A stretch of 64,000 nucleotides of DNA from NCBI RefSeq assembly GCF_003287935.1, contig NZ_CP030287.1, forward strand, positions 2,818,267 through 2,882,266, given 5' to 3'. The number at the start of each line of letters is the position of its first letter. Positions within the stretch are counted from its first letter, which is position 1. The notes under the pieces were generated by a model. That model worked only from the letters and a program-made list of their open reading frames with translations, was not told the origin of the DNA and did not search any database. A program made the translations under genes and the position numbers. Below are positions 44,925 through 52,641 of this stretch, piece by piece. This stretch comes from Streptomyces sp. ICC1. Lineage in GTDB: Bacteria > Actinomycetota > Actinomycetes > Streptomycetales > Streptomycetaceae.

Positions 44925-46115
44925 TCAGGCGTCGCCGGGGCGGGCATAGGTACGGCCTTTCCATGCCGCTCCGCGTCCGCGGTAGTGCTGCACGGCGGAG
45001 TCGAGGGTCATCAGGAGGTAGAGCAGCGCGGTGAGCGGGAGCAGCGGCGCGAGCGCGAGCGGTTGGCGGTAGTAGCGCAGCATCGGCACGTAGGTGGCGG
45101 TCATCAGCAGCCAGGCCAGGCCGCCGGCCCAGGCGACATCGGGCCGGCCCGCGGCCAGTCCGGCGAACAGGGCGGCGGGCGGCACGAGGTAGACGAGGGC
45201 CAGCCCGGCCACCGTCCCGGCCAGGAGCGCGGGCTGGTGGCGCAGTTGCGCGTAGGCGCTGCGCGAGACCATCCGCCACAGGTCCGCGAGGGAGGTGTAC
45301 GGGCGCACGCTGTCCACCCGCTCCGCGAGGCCGAGCCAGATCCGCCCGCCGGTGCGCTGGACCGCGCGGGCGAGCGAGACGTCGTCGATGACCGCCTGGC
45401 GGATCGAGTCCGGCACCCCGGCCCGCACGGCCGCCCCGGTGCGCAACAGGACGCACCCGCCGGCGGCGGCCGCGGTGCGGGAGCCCGGACGGTTGATCCA
45501 GCGGAAGGGGTAGAGCTGCGCGAAGAAGTACACGAAAGCGGGGACGATCAGCCGCTCCCAGACGCCGACGGCACGCAGCCGGGCCATCTGCGAGACGAGG
45601 TCGAGGCCGGCCGTCGTCGCGGCGGCGACCAGCTCGCGCAGGCTGTCGGGCTCGTGGGCGATGTCGGCGTCGGTGAGGAGGAGGAAGTCGGGCTCGGCGG
45701 GAGCGCCGCCGGGGGAGGTGTGCGCGGTACGGGCGTACTCGATGCCGTGGCGCAGCGCCCAGAGCTTGCCGGTCCAGCCGGGGCCGGGCTCGCCGGGGGA
45801 GACGACGGTCAGGGGGAGCCCGGGATGCGCGAGCGCGAGCCGCCGGGCGAGGTCGGCCGTGCCGTCCGTGCTCCCGTCGTCCACGAGGACGACCTCGGCC
45901 TCGCCGGGATAGTCCTGCGCGAGCAGCGAGGGCAGGCTCAGCGGCAGCACCTGCGCCTCGTCCCTGGCCGGGACGATGATCGCGACGGACGGCCAGTGCG
46001 CGGGTGCGTGCCGGGGCGGCAGCCGGGTGTCGGTCCGCCAGAACATGCCCTGGCCGAAGGTGAGCCAGAGCCAGACGACGAGCGCCGCGCAGGCCGCGGC
46101 GAGGAGGAGACCCAT
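44925..46115 (-). CDS. Family 2 glycosyltransferase, HpnB (hopanoid-associated) type
   Basis: 396 residues. An N-terminal membrane anchor (MGLLLAAACAALVVWLWLTF) precedes a GT-A catalytic domain with VAIIVPARDEAQVLPLSLPS, VVLVDDGSTDGTADLA and the DxD-like LLLTDADIAHEPDSL. PGPGWTGKLWALRHGIEY and LIVPAFVYFFAQLYPFRWIN are characteristic of HpnB-like enzymes. Three C-terminal membrane helices follow (GTVAGLALVYLVPPAALFAG and others). The acceptor is probably a lipid at the membrane; hopanoid genes are not in this window, so a role in hopanoid glycosylation is only suggested. Confidence 0.85.
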   Translation of the reverse strand: MGLLLAAACAALVVWLWLTFGQGMFWRTDTRLPPRHAPAHWPSVAIIVPARDEAQVLPLSLPSLLAQDYPGEAEVVLVDDGSTDGTADLARRLALAHPGLPLTVVSPGEPGPGWTGKLWALRHGIEYARTAHTSPGGAPAEPDFLLLTDADIAHEPDSLRELVAAATTAGLDLVSQMARLRAVGVWERLIVPAFVYFFAQLYPFRWINRPGSRTAAAAGGCVLLRTGAAVRAGVPDSIRQAVIDDVSLARAVQRTGGRIWLGLAERVDSVRPYTSLADLWRMVSRSAYAQLRHQPALLAGTVAGLALVYLVPPAALFAGLAAGRPDVAWAGGLAWLLMTATYVPMLRYYRQPLALAPLLPLTALLYLLMTLDSAVQHYRGRGAAWKGRTYARPGDA

Positions 46116-46186
46116 TCCGGCAGTGTGCCGGGAACGGCCGGGCGTGCGGTGCCGGGAATCGCCGGACGTGACGTGTCGGAACACCG

Positions 46187-46236
46187 CTGTCCTCGGCTGT
46201 CCTCGGCTGTCTGCGGCCGTCTTCGGCCGTCTTCGG
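46187..46236. repeat. 5 x 10-bp degenerate tandem repeat
   Basis: CTGTCCTCGG twice, then CTGTCTGCGG, then CCGTCTTCGG twice, in the 190-base gap between the glycosyltransferase and racemase genes. No function visible. Confidence 0.75.
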
Positions 46237-46305
46237 CGCGCGGGTGCGCGGAGCCCGCGGTGCCGCCGCCCCGGGCCGGGTCGGGGCATCGATTAAGGTG
46301 ACGAG

Positions 46306-47100
46306 GTGAAGATCGCCCTGATGGACTCCGGCATCGGCCTCCTCGCGGCGGCCGCCGCGACGCGGAGGCTGCGCCCGGACGCCGAGCTGGTGCTGTCCTG
46401 CGACCCCGACGGGATGCCCTGGGGGCCGCGGACCCCGCAGGACCTCACCGGCCGGGCGCTCGCCGTCGCGCGCGCCGCCGCCGCGCACCGGCCGGACGCG
46501 CTGATCGTCGCCTGCAACACCGCCTCCGTGCACGCACTGCCCGCGCTGCGCGCCGAGCTGGAACCCGGCATCCCCGTCATCGGGACCGTGCCGGCGATCA
46601 AGCCCGCCGCGGCCGCCGGGGGCCGCGTGGCCATCTGGGCCACCCCGGCCACCACCGGCAGCCCCTACCAGCGGGGCCTGATCCGCGACTTCGCCGACGG
46701 GGCGCGCGTCACCGAGGTGCCCTGCCCGGGTCTGGCCGACGCCGTGGAGGCAGGGGACGAGGCCGCCGTCGTACGGGCCGTCGCCGCGGCCGCCGCGCTG
46801 ACCCCGGCCGACGTCACCGACGTGGTGCTCGGCTGCACGCACTACGAGCTGGTCGAGGCTGCGATCCGGGCCGCCCTGGACCGCCGCACCGGGGGCGCCG
46901 CGTTGGTGTTCCACGGCTCCGCCGAGCCCGTCGCCGTCCAGGCGCTGCGCCGGCTCGGCGCCCGGCCCGAGCCCGGCCTGCCGCGCACCGGCGGCCTGAC
47001 CGTCCTGCTCAGCGGCCGCCCCGGCGCGCTTCCCGGGGCCGCCCTCGGATACGCCGAGGGCCGCCTCCTCGCCGGCCGGAGCGCAGCGGTCCGGGGATGA
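46306..47100 (+). CDS. Glutamate/aspartate racemase-family protein
   Basis: 264 residues, GTG start after AAGG. The two catalytic Cys of the MurI-type racemases are present in LIVACNTASVHALPALRAE (first) and VVLGCTHYELVEAA (second), with the N-terminal IALMDSGIGLLAAAAATRRL. The chain is otherwise divergent from the MurI pattern near the N-terminus, so it may be a second, non-essential racemase rather than the cell-wall enzyme. It is convergent with the ADP-ribosylglycohydrolase gene. Confidence 0.82.
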   Translation: MKIALMDSGIGLLAAAAATRRLRPDAELVLSCDPDGMPWGPRTPQDLTGRALAVARAAAAHRPDALIVACNTASVHALPALRAELEPGIPVIGTVPAIKPAAAAGGRVAIWATPATTGSPYQRGLIRDFADGARVTEVPCPGLADAVEAGDEAAVVRAVAAAAALTPADVTDVVLGCTHYELVEAAIRAALDRRTGGAALVFHGSAEPVAVQALRRLGARPEPGLPRTGGLTVLLSGRPGALPGAALGYAEGRLLAGRSAAVRG

Positions 47101-47135
47101 CCCGGCTGCGGGCGTCCCGGCTCAGTGCGACCCGG

Positions 47136-48116
47136 TCACCCGTCCGCCCAGTGCGCCCCGTCCGCCCGGTCCGCCCCGTCCGCCGCCACCCGGGCCGCTC
47201 CGGCCTCCGCGAGGCGCCGGGCCAGGTCCTGTAGGTCGGCCGCGTCCAGGACACGGTTCCCGAAGCCGGGCAGGGGCACGTGCAGCGGTGCCGTCCAGGC
47301 CTCCGGAACCGCCGCCCGGCCGTACCGGGCCCCGGCCAGGACGCCGGTGACCGCCGCCACCGTGTCGGTGTCACCGCCGAGGTCCACGGCGGCCCGTACG
47401 GCCTCGGCGAAGCCCGTCGTGGTGCGCAGCGCCCACACCGCCGAGCCCAGGCAGGGCCAGACCGCGCCGTTGAACTCGGTGGCCAGGTCCGGGTGCCAGT
47501 CCGGGGCGAGGACCCGGGCGTACCGCTCGCGGTGCTTCGGGTGCACCTCCTCCAGCGTCGCCGGGAGGGCCGCCAGCGGATCGTCCCCGTCCAGGGCCAC
47601 GCGTACGAGCTCATGGAGGACGGCCGTGCCCTCCCAGGCGGCCCGGTCGCCGTGGGTGAGCGCGGCGATCCGCCGGGCGGCGTCCATGGTCGACTCCCGC
47701 CCCGACGGGGCGAAGTACACCGCCGAGGTCGAGGCCCGCATCAGCGAACCGTTGCCCGCCGCCCGCGCGTTGATCTGGAAGTGCAGGGCGGCGGCCAGGT
47801 TCCAGGGCTCGCCGTTCGTCAGCACGTCTTCCGTCTGCAGACCGATGTCCTTGGGGTCGCCCGCCGCCCAGCGCCGGAACCGGCCGAAGACGTCGGAGAG
47901 TTCGAGCCCGCCGCACTCCAGCAGGGACTCGGCCACCAGCACCGCCATCTGCGTGTCGTCGGTCGCCTCGCCCGGATCCCAGCCGCCGCCCCCGCACATC
48001 TCCTGGCCGCGCGCGGCCAGCTGCCCGGCGGGGCCGAACTCGTAGGGAGCGCCGAGCGCGTCGCCGGCCGCCGAGCCGATGACTGCTCCGACGGCGCGGT
48101 CGAGCCGCGTGGTCAT
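47136..48116 (-). CDS. ADP-ribosylglycohydrolase-family protein
   Basis: 326 residues. It removes ADP-ribose from proteins or nucleotides using two Mg ions. Metal-binding motifs are intact: GSAAGDALGAPYEFG, EATDDTQMAVLVAESLLECG (Thr-Asp-Asp-Thr) and DLGGDTDTVAAVTGVLAGA (Asp-Thr-Asp-Thr). Its start overlaps the stop of the TetR-like gene (ATGA), so they are coupled. The C-terminus ends in an Ala/Asp-rich tail encoded by GTCCGCCC near-repeats. Confidence 0.92.
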   Translation of the reverse strand: MTTRLDRAVGAVIGSAAGDALGAPYEFGPAGQLAARGQEMCGGGGWDPGEATDDTQMAVLVAESLLECGGLELSDVFGRFRRWAAGDPKDIGLQTEDVLTNGEPWNLAAALHFQINARAAGNGSLMRASTSAVYFAPSGRESTMDAARRIAALTHGDRAAWEGTAVLHELVRVALDGDDPLAALPATLEEVHPKHRERYARVLAPDWHPDLATEFNGAVWPCLGSAVWALRTTTGFAEAVRAAVDLGGDTDTVAAVTGVLAGARYGRAAVPEAWTAPLHVPLPGFGNRVLDAADLQDLARRLAEAGAARVAADGADRADGAHWADG

Positions 48117-48724
48117 GAGTGCTCCTCGTGCTCGTCGTGTTCGTGGGGTTCGGGGCACACACGGGCCAGGAGGCCGCGGGCGAAGGAGTCCAGGTCGTCC
48201 AGCCCGGCCGCGGCCAGCGTGTCCGGCGCCCCGGTCAGCAGGTGGGACACCGCGCCGTGCAGGGCGAGGGTGAGGGCGCTCGCCCGCTCCGGCCCGGCCG
48301 GCAGTCCGGCGGTGCGCAGCAGATGGCCGTACGCGGCGAAGTCCGCGGCCGCGATCGGGTCCAGCAGCGCGGCCAGCCACGGCCGCCGGGTCGCCTCGGC
48401 CTGGAGCTCCAGGTACGCCACGACCCGCGGCCTCCCCGGCCCGGCCGCGTCGCGCAGCAGTCCGGCGAGCAGCGCCGCGAGCGCGGCCCGGTCGGCGGGT
48501 CCGGAGCCGGAGCCCGCGAGCAGTCCGGCGAGGGCCCGGTACCGCTCCAGGCAGCGCTCGGCGACCGCGCGCAGCAGGGCGTCCCGGGTCGGGAAGTAGT
48601 TCTTGGCCGTGCCGAGCGGCACATCGGCCGCCGCGTCGACGGCCCGGTGCGCCCCAGGCGGCCGGGTAGCGGAGTGCCGTGCTCCGGTTGAGTCGCCGGC
48701 CGGGACAGGGGTCGTCTGCGCCAC
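48113..48724 (-). CDS. TetR-family regulator lacking the first helix of the DNA-binding domain
   Basis: 203 residues from GTG. From residue about 25 it matches TetR proteins closely: HRAVDAAADVPLGTAKNYFP is the helix-turn-helix, then TRDALLRAVAERCLERYRAL, and a full effector domain (RPWLAALLDPIAAADFAAYG). But the helix that normally precedes it (about 25 residues ending in a Leu/Thr-His) is replaced by TTPVPAGDSTGARHSATRPP, which has no helical character. This looks like an in-frame deletion at the 5' end, so the protein may bind DNA poorly. It ends in an Asp/Glu/His-rich tail and is coupled to the ADP-ribosylglycohydrolase gene. Confidence 0.75.
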   Translation of the reverse strand: MAQTTPVPAGDSTGARHSATRPPGAHRAVDAAADVPLGTAKNYFPTRDALLRAVAERCLERYRALAGLLAGSGSGPADRAALAALLAGLLRDAAGPGRPRVVAYLELQAEATRRPWLAALLDPIAAADFAAYGHLLRTAGLPAGPERASALTLALHGAVSHLLTGAPDTLAAAGLDDLDSFARGLLARVCPEPHEHDEHEEHS

Positions 48725-49083
48725 AGTCTCGTTTCAGCCTCCGGCCTCACGACGGCCGGATCCATCCGGTCATTGGCCGATTCCTCACTTGCCCAGAGAA
48801 GTCTGACCGCTTCCATCGACCTCCCGCACGCGAAATCTCGACCTTGGGTCACGAAACGGCAAAGGGACATTACTCCCCAACTCGCTTCATTCACACGCCA
48901 ATCGGTGCACCGGAAGTCTGTGGATCATCGAATTTCCTTGGGGTAGTGTCCAGATCGCAAACGCCTGGTGGCCATTTTTTTGCAGTGGAAAAGGAGTGCG
49001 GAGATTATTCCCGATAACCCGCGCCAATTCCCTCGCAAGAATCTCGAAGTCGCCGTCGACTTTCTGCACCTGGAGAGGGTCGC
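48725..49083. other. AT-richer 359-bp intergenic region at the left edge of the RiPP cluster
   Basis: No gene is supported here. Base composition drops sharply: 61 of 120 bases between 48901 and 49020 are G or C, against roughly three-quarters in neighbouring genes. It holds a TAGTGT box (48944-48949) that could be a -10 for the plus-strand operon, without a good -35, a run of seven T at about 48974-48981, and GGAG 8 bases before the first gene. The shift and the truncated TetR on its left suggest a transfer or rearrangement boundary. Confidence 0.55.
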
Positions 49084-50295
49084 ATGAATTTTTCCCATCA
49101 AAATTATCGGGACCAATTCGTCGCGGCATGCCTGACCGGCCTGCCCGGCACCGCCGAGAACTGGTTCCGTCGCCTGGACGAAGTCGTGGACGGCGTGGTC
49201 GTCGCCGAAGCCGTCTCGGCCGATGCCACCGGTGAGCCGCCGCTGCGGTCGCTCTCCGCCCTCGGGGACCTCGGGGCGCTCGGCGTCCAAGTGCCCGCGG
49301 AGTACGGGGGCCTGGGCTTCGGGGACGGCGCGGCCTGTCTGGTGGTCGAGCGGGTGGCACAGGCCTGTGCCTCCACCGCCGCCATCCTGATGTTCCACTA
49401 CCAGGTCGTGCGCAGGACCCTCGCCTTCGGCGCGGACTCCTGGCGCGACGACGACCTGCGCGGCTTCGCCACCGGATCGCTGATCGGTGCGAGCGCCTGG
49501 ACCGAGCGGGCCACGACCAAGAACAAGGAGAACCTGCAGACCCGACTGCGGTCCCAGGGCTCCCGGTTGACGCTCGACGGGGAGAAGACGTTCTGCACCG
49601 GGCTGTCCGCGGCCGGCGTCGTGCACGTCCTCGCCGAGACCGAGCTGGACGGCGGACGGCAGGGCGCCACCTTCGTCCGGGTCGACGCCAAGGACCCCGG
49701 CGTCAGGATCTCCGCCCCCTACCCGCTGCTCGGCCTGCGGGCGTCGGGCACCGCCTCGGTGGAACTGCGCGGCGTCGACCTCGCGCCGACCGACCTGGTC
49801 GGCGAACCGGGCAGCGGCCGCGCGCTGATGGGCCACAACCACGAGGTCTGCCTCAACCCGGGGCTGCTCGCTCTGGGCGCGGCGGCCGGGGCGTTCGAGG
49901 ACGCCTGCCTCATGGTCACCGGACGCTTGGCGGACACCCAGCCCCGTACCGGCGCCGAACAGGTCCGCGCCTCGCTCGCCGACACCCTGGTGAGCGTGGA
50001 GACGAGCTACGCCTACGCCGCGCTAGCCGTGGCGGCCTGCGCCGACGGCGCCTCGCCGGTGGTCTCGAGCAAGTTCAAACTGCAGGCCTCCGCGGCCGCG
50101 GAGGAGATCACCGGGGCCCTGCTCCACACCGTTGGCTCGCGGGGCTTCCTGAGCACCTTCCCGCTGGAGCGCCGGCTCAGGGACGCACGGGCCACCGCAC
50201 TCATGGGCCCGTCCAACTCCCTGATCCGCGACCGCATCACCGACCACCTGCTCACCACCGACACTCTGCCGGAGGCGGACCATGACCAGCGCTGA
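49084..50295 (+). CDS. RiPP-cluster acyl-CoA-dehydrogenase-like flavoenzyme without the usual catalytic Glu
   Basis: 403 residues; first gene of the modification operon. The fold is that of acyl-CoA dehydrogenases: PAEYGGLGFGDGAACLVVER, IGASAWTERATTKNKE (FAD region), GEKTFCTGLSAAGVVHVLAE and LLHTVGSRGFLSTFPLERRL. The C-terminal motif that normally reads I-Y-E-G-T is ALMGPSNSLIRD, so the standard base Glu is replaced by Met. Members lacking it include dehydrogenases of carrier-bound amino acids and flavin monooxygenases. In this setting it probably oxidises residues of the peptide (alpha/beta-desaturation or hydroxylation); that is inference. It overlaps the next gene by 14 bases. Confidence 0.85.
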   Translation: MNFSHQNYRDQFVAACLTGLPGTAENWFRRLDEVVDGVVVAEAVSADATGEPPLRSLSALGDLGALGVQVPAEYGGLGFGDGAACLVVERVAQACASTAAILMFHYQVVRRTLAFGADSWRDDDLRGFATGSLIGASAWTERATTKNKENLQTRLRSQGSRLTLDGEKTFCTGLSAAGVVHVLAETELDGGRQGATFVRVDAKDPGVRISAPYPLLGLRASGTASVELRGVDLAPTDLVGEPGSGRALMGHNHEVCLNPGLLALGAAAGAFEDACLMVTGRLADTQPRTGAEQVRASLADTLVSVETSYAYAALAVAACADGASPVVSSKFKLQASAAAEEITGALLHTVGSRGFLSTFPLERRLRDARATALMGPSNSLIRDRITDHLLTTDTLPEADHDQR

Positions 50296-51181
50296 ACAGC
50301 CACGACGGCACCGGAAACCGGCCGCCATCGGTGCGGGCTACCTGCACCACTGCATTCCCTCCCACCAGGCCTACTTCGATCGGCTGATGGAGATCGGCGC
50401 GCGCGTCGACATGGTCGAGTACCTGGCGGCGCACTTCGCCTACGACCCCGGCTACCTCGCCGAGATCAACGCGGGCACGGCCGGCCTTCCGTCGACGCTG
50501 CACAGCTACGAGTACATGCTCGGATCGGTGGAATCGGCGCCGCCCGGGACGGTCGAGCGGCTTCAGCGGATGGCGGACGTGTCCAACTGCCTGTGGATCG
50601 GCGAGCACGTCGGCATGGTCGGCACCCAGGACACGTACGCGGGCACGTTCATGCAGCCGATGGGCACCGACGAGCAGACGCAGGTGTTCATCGACAACCT
50701 GCGGACGGCGAACGAGGAGTCCCCCTACCCGCTCATCATCGAGAACCAGCCGATGCTGTTCAACCAGATCGGCCCGCGCACGGTGTGCCAGCAGGTGGCC
50801 GACATCGCGGAGGGCGCGGACGCGGGCATCCTGCTCAGCCTCTCCAATCTCGTGCTCTCCGACGACCACTACCCGGTCGACTGGGACAGCGAAGTGGCGC
50901 ACATCCCGCTGGACCGCGTCTGGCAGGTGCACATACCGGTCCCCAACGAGAAGGAACTCAAGGACCCGGAATACGCCCGATTCCGGGAGAACGAGAAATG
51001 GCACATCTCGACCCTGGAGAACCTTTTCAAGGAGAAGGACTTCCAGCCCGCGGTCGTCATTCTCGAAGTCGAAGCCCCCGGTACCCCCTCGCGTCCTGAA
51101 CCCGAGCGCACGAAGGAGCGTCTCGACTGGGTCCGCGACCTGATGGGATCCCGCCTGCAAACAGAGGAGGCGGCCCGATGA
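50282..51181 (+). CDS. Divergent DUF692/MNIO-like TIM-barrel enzyme
   Basis: 299 residues, GGAGG 6 bases before the ATG. The family (multinuclear non-heme iron-dependent oxidative enzymes) modifies RiPP precursors, for example MbnB on methanobactin. Ligand-like residues in order: His74 (STLHSYEYML), His109 (WIGEHVGMV), Glu154 (LIIENQP), Asn189 (LSLSNLVLS), His196, His217 (VHIP), His241 (KWHISTLENLF) and Glu262 (ILEVEA). The usual D-x-H is K-W-H and the usual D-x-N-N is S-L-S-N, so two expected ligands are missing. It is either a specialised member or a relative with another metal set. It overlaps its partner gene by 4 bases, as MNIO-partner pairs usually do. Confidence 0.75.
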   Translation: MTSAEQPRRHRKPAAIGAGYLHHCIPSHQAYFDRLMEIGARVDMVEYLAAHFAYDPGYLAEINAGTAGLPSTLHSYEYMLGSVESAPPGTVERLQRMADVSNCLWIGEHVGMVGTQDTYAGTFMQPMGTDEQTQVFIDNLRTANEESPYPLIIENQPMLFNQIGPRTVCQQVADIAEGADAGILLSLSNLVLSDDHYPVDWDSEVAHIPLDRVWQVHIPVPNEKELKDPEYARFRENEKWHISTLENLFKEKDFQPAVVILEVEAPGTPSRPEPERTKERLDWVRDLMGSRLQTEEAAR

Positions 51182-52026
51182 GTCTGGCCGGACTGCAGCA
51201 GCTCTTGACCCGCGCGGTGCGCGACACCGAGTACCGCCGCGCCGTCATGCGGCCGGAGGGGCTGGACCGGGCGGCCGCCGAGCTCGGCCTGACCGACGAG
51301 GAGAAGGCCCAGTTCACGGCCATCGAGCCCAACTACTTCGAAGACGTCGCCACTCTCGTCATCAAGCAGCGGATCGTCCGCCGCGAAGCGGAGTTCGCGC
51401 TGTTCCTCAACGCGCTGTTCCGTCACACGCCGCGGGGACGCTTCTTCGAGGCGTATCACCAGGCCGTGTCCGTCGGCCAGTTCGGCCGGATGGAAGAGGT
51501 CCGACGGTTCTGCGACTTCGCCTTCGACTACATCGTCGACAGGTCGCTCCCGGAACACCTCCTCGACCTCCTGCGGTTCTGCAGTTACGTCTGCGAGCTC
51601 GCGGAGACGCCGAAGGAGTTCCCGGAGGGTGCGCAGGGCCCGCTGCGCAGCAGCAGCACGCTGGTGCTGCGCAAGCCGTACGCCGTCGTCGAGTTCCGCT
51701 ACGACATGCTGCGGCTCGCGAAGGAGGACGAGGAGTACACCGCCGACCTTCGGCCGCGGCCCACCACGCTGCTGCTCCAGCGGGACTGGCGCCAGCCCAA
51801 GCGCTCCCGGGCCTTCGACCTGAGCGACCACCCGCTCCTCGCGGAACTGACCAAGGGCCCCCGCACGGTGCTGGACGCCGGCGGGCTGCTGCCCCAGTTC
51901 TCGCACGGGTTCGTCAAGGAACTCGTGGAGAGCCTGCACGATCGCCAGATCGTGCATCTGATGCTTCCCGCCGAGCTCGTGGGGTACCACCCCGCGAGTC
52001 CGGCGGGGGAACCGAAAGAATCATGA
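51178..52026 (+). CDS. MNIO partner / precursor-recognition protein (family not recognised)
   Basis: 282 residues, ATGA overlap with the MNIO-like gene and with the ATG at 52023. Three parts can be read. Residues 1-50 (LQQLLTRAVRDTEYRRAVMR, AAELGLTDEEKAQ) look like the small helical LigA/Nif11-type domain. Residues about 55-140 are helical (LFLNALFRHTPRGRFFEAYH, RRFCDFAFDYIVDRSLPEHL). Residues about 220-262 (LAELTKGPRTVLDAGGLLPQ, KELVESLHDRQIVHLML) read like a winged helix of the RiPP recognition element type. Such a protein would bind the precursor and present it to the oxygenase. I know of no exact family match. Confidence 0.65.
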   Translation: MSLAGLQQLLTRAVRDTEYRRAVMRPEGLDRAAAELGLTDEEKAQFTAIEPNYFEDVATLVIKQRIVRREAEFALFLNALFRHTPRGRFFEAYHQAVSVGQFGRMEEVRRFCDFAFDYIVDRSLPEHLLDLLRFCSYVCELAETPKEFPEGAQGPLRSSSTLVLRKPYAVVEFRYDMLRLAKEDEEYTADLRPRPTTLLLQRDWRQPKRSRAFDLSDHPLLAELTKGPRTVLDAGGLLPQFSHGFVKELVESLHDRQIVHLMLPAELVGYHPASPAGEPKES

Positions 52027-52043
52027 CTATGAGGAGTTTTTCG

Positions 52044-52487
52044 ATGAGCACCATCAATTCTGAGTCCAGCTTCGGCCCGAGCACCGTCGTCGCCAAGGAC
52101 AAGGGCGGCTTCACCGACGCCGACTTCGGCCCCAGCACCGTCGTCGCCAAGGACAAGGGCGGCTTCACCGACGCCGACTTCGGCCCCAGCACCGTCGTCG
52201 CCAAGGACAAGGGCGGCTTCACCGACGCCGACTTCGGCCCCAGCACCGTCGTCGCCAAGGACAAGGGCGGCTTCACCGACGCCGACTTCGGCCCCAGCAC
52301 CGTCGTCGCCAAGGACAAGGGCGGCTTCACCGACGCCGACTTCGGCCCCAGCACCGTCGTCGCCAAGGACAAGGGCGGCTTCACCGACGCCGACTTCGGC
52401 CCCAGCACCGTCGTCGCCAAGGACAAGGGCGGCTTCACCGACGCCGACTTCGATCTCCTCCTGACCGGGGAACTCGTCGCCGCGTAG
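52044..52487 (+). CDS. RiPP precursor with seven identical 18-residue repeats
   Basis: 147 residues: MSTINSESS, seven copies of FGPSTVVAKDKGGFTDAD, and the tail FDLLLTGELVAA. GAGGAG lies 7 bases before the ATG at 52044; the in-frame ATG at 52023 has no ribosome site. Each copy is 54 bases (52071-52448) and copies 2-7 look identical in DNA; copy 1 uses CCG for Pro where the others use CCC. There is no Cys. Ser, Thr, two Lys and three Asp per unit are possible crosslink sites, and Phe opens each unit. The short hydrophobic tail replaces an eighth unit and is the only non-repeated stretch likely to serve as a recognition sequence besides the N-terminus. Placement between modifying enzymes and the exporter makes the precursor role very likely. 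Confidence 0.85.
   Translation: MSTINSESSFGPSTVVAKDKGGFTDADFGPSTVVAKDKGGFTDADFGPSTVVAKDKGGFTDADFGPSTVVAKDKGGFTDADFGPSTVVAKDKGGFTDADFGPSTVVAKDKGGFTDADFGPSTVVAKDKGGFTDADFDLLLTGELVAA
52071..52448 (+). repeat. 7 x 54-bp in-frame tandem repeat (precursor cores)
   Basis: Seven head-to-tail 54-base units without spacers encode the repeated peptide cores. Near-total nucleotide identity implies recent expansion or gene conversion, and copy number could vary between strains or be misassembled. Confidence 0.95.
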
Positions 52488-52536
52488 TCCCGCTCAGCCG
52501 TCGGCACCCACACCCGTGGGGCCGCGGCAGGCACAT

Positions 52537-52572
52537 TCGGCCGGCCCGGGGGGCGCCCCCCGGGCCGGCCGA
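52537..52572 (+). terminator. Perfect 36-bp palindrome just after the precursor gene
   Basis: Two 18-base arms (TCGGCCGGCCCGGGGGGC and its exact complement) without a spacer, 49 bases past the precursor stop. The transcript would fold into a very stable hairpin, followed by a weak pyrimidine tract (CCCCCACCTTTCCC). A leaky terminator or 3'-end stabiliser that lets the precursor be made in excess over the downstream exporter and enzymes is the likely use. Confidence 0.65.
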
Positions 52573-52641
52573 CCCCCACCTTTCCCACAACCGCGACACC
52601 CCGCCGCACGCCAGCGCAGCGGCGCCGCACCTGGAGCCAGC

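Noticed and set aside
52023..52043. ATG at 52023 as the precursor start
   Set aside because: It overlaps the partner's stop but has no ribosome site, while ATG 52044 has GAGGAG at ideal distance. Translational coupling from 52023 cannot be excluded.
52071..52448. Regular 54-bp repeats as a CRISPR array
   Set aside because: The units are head to tail with no unique spacers and keep one reading frame encoding identical peptides.
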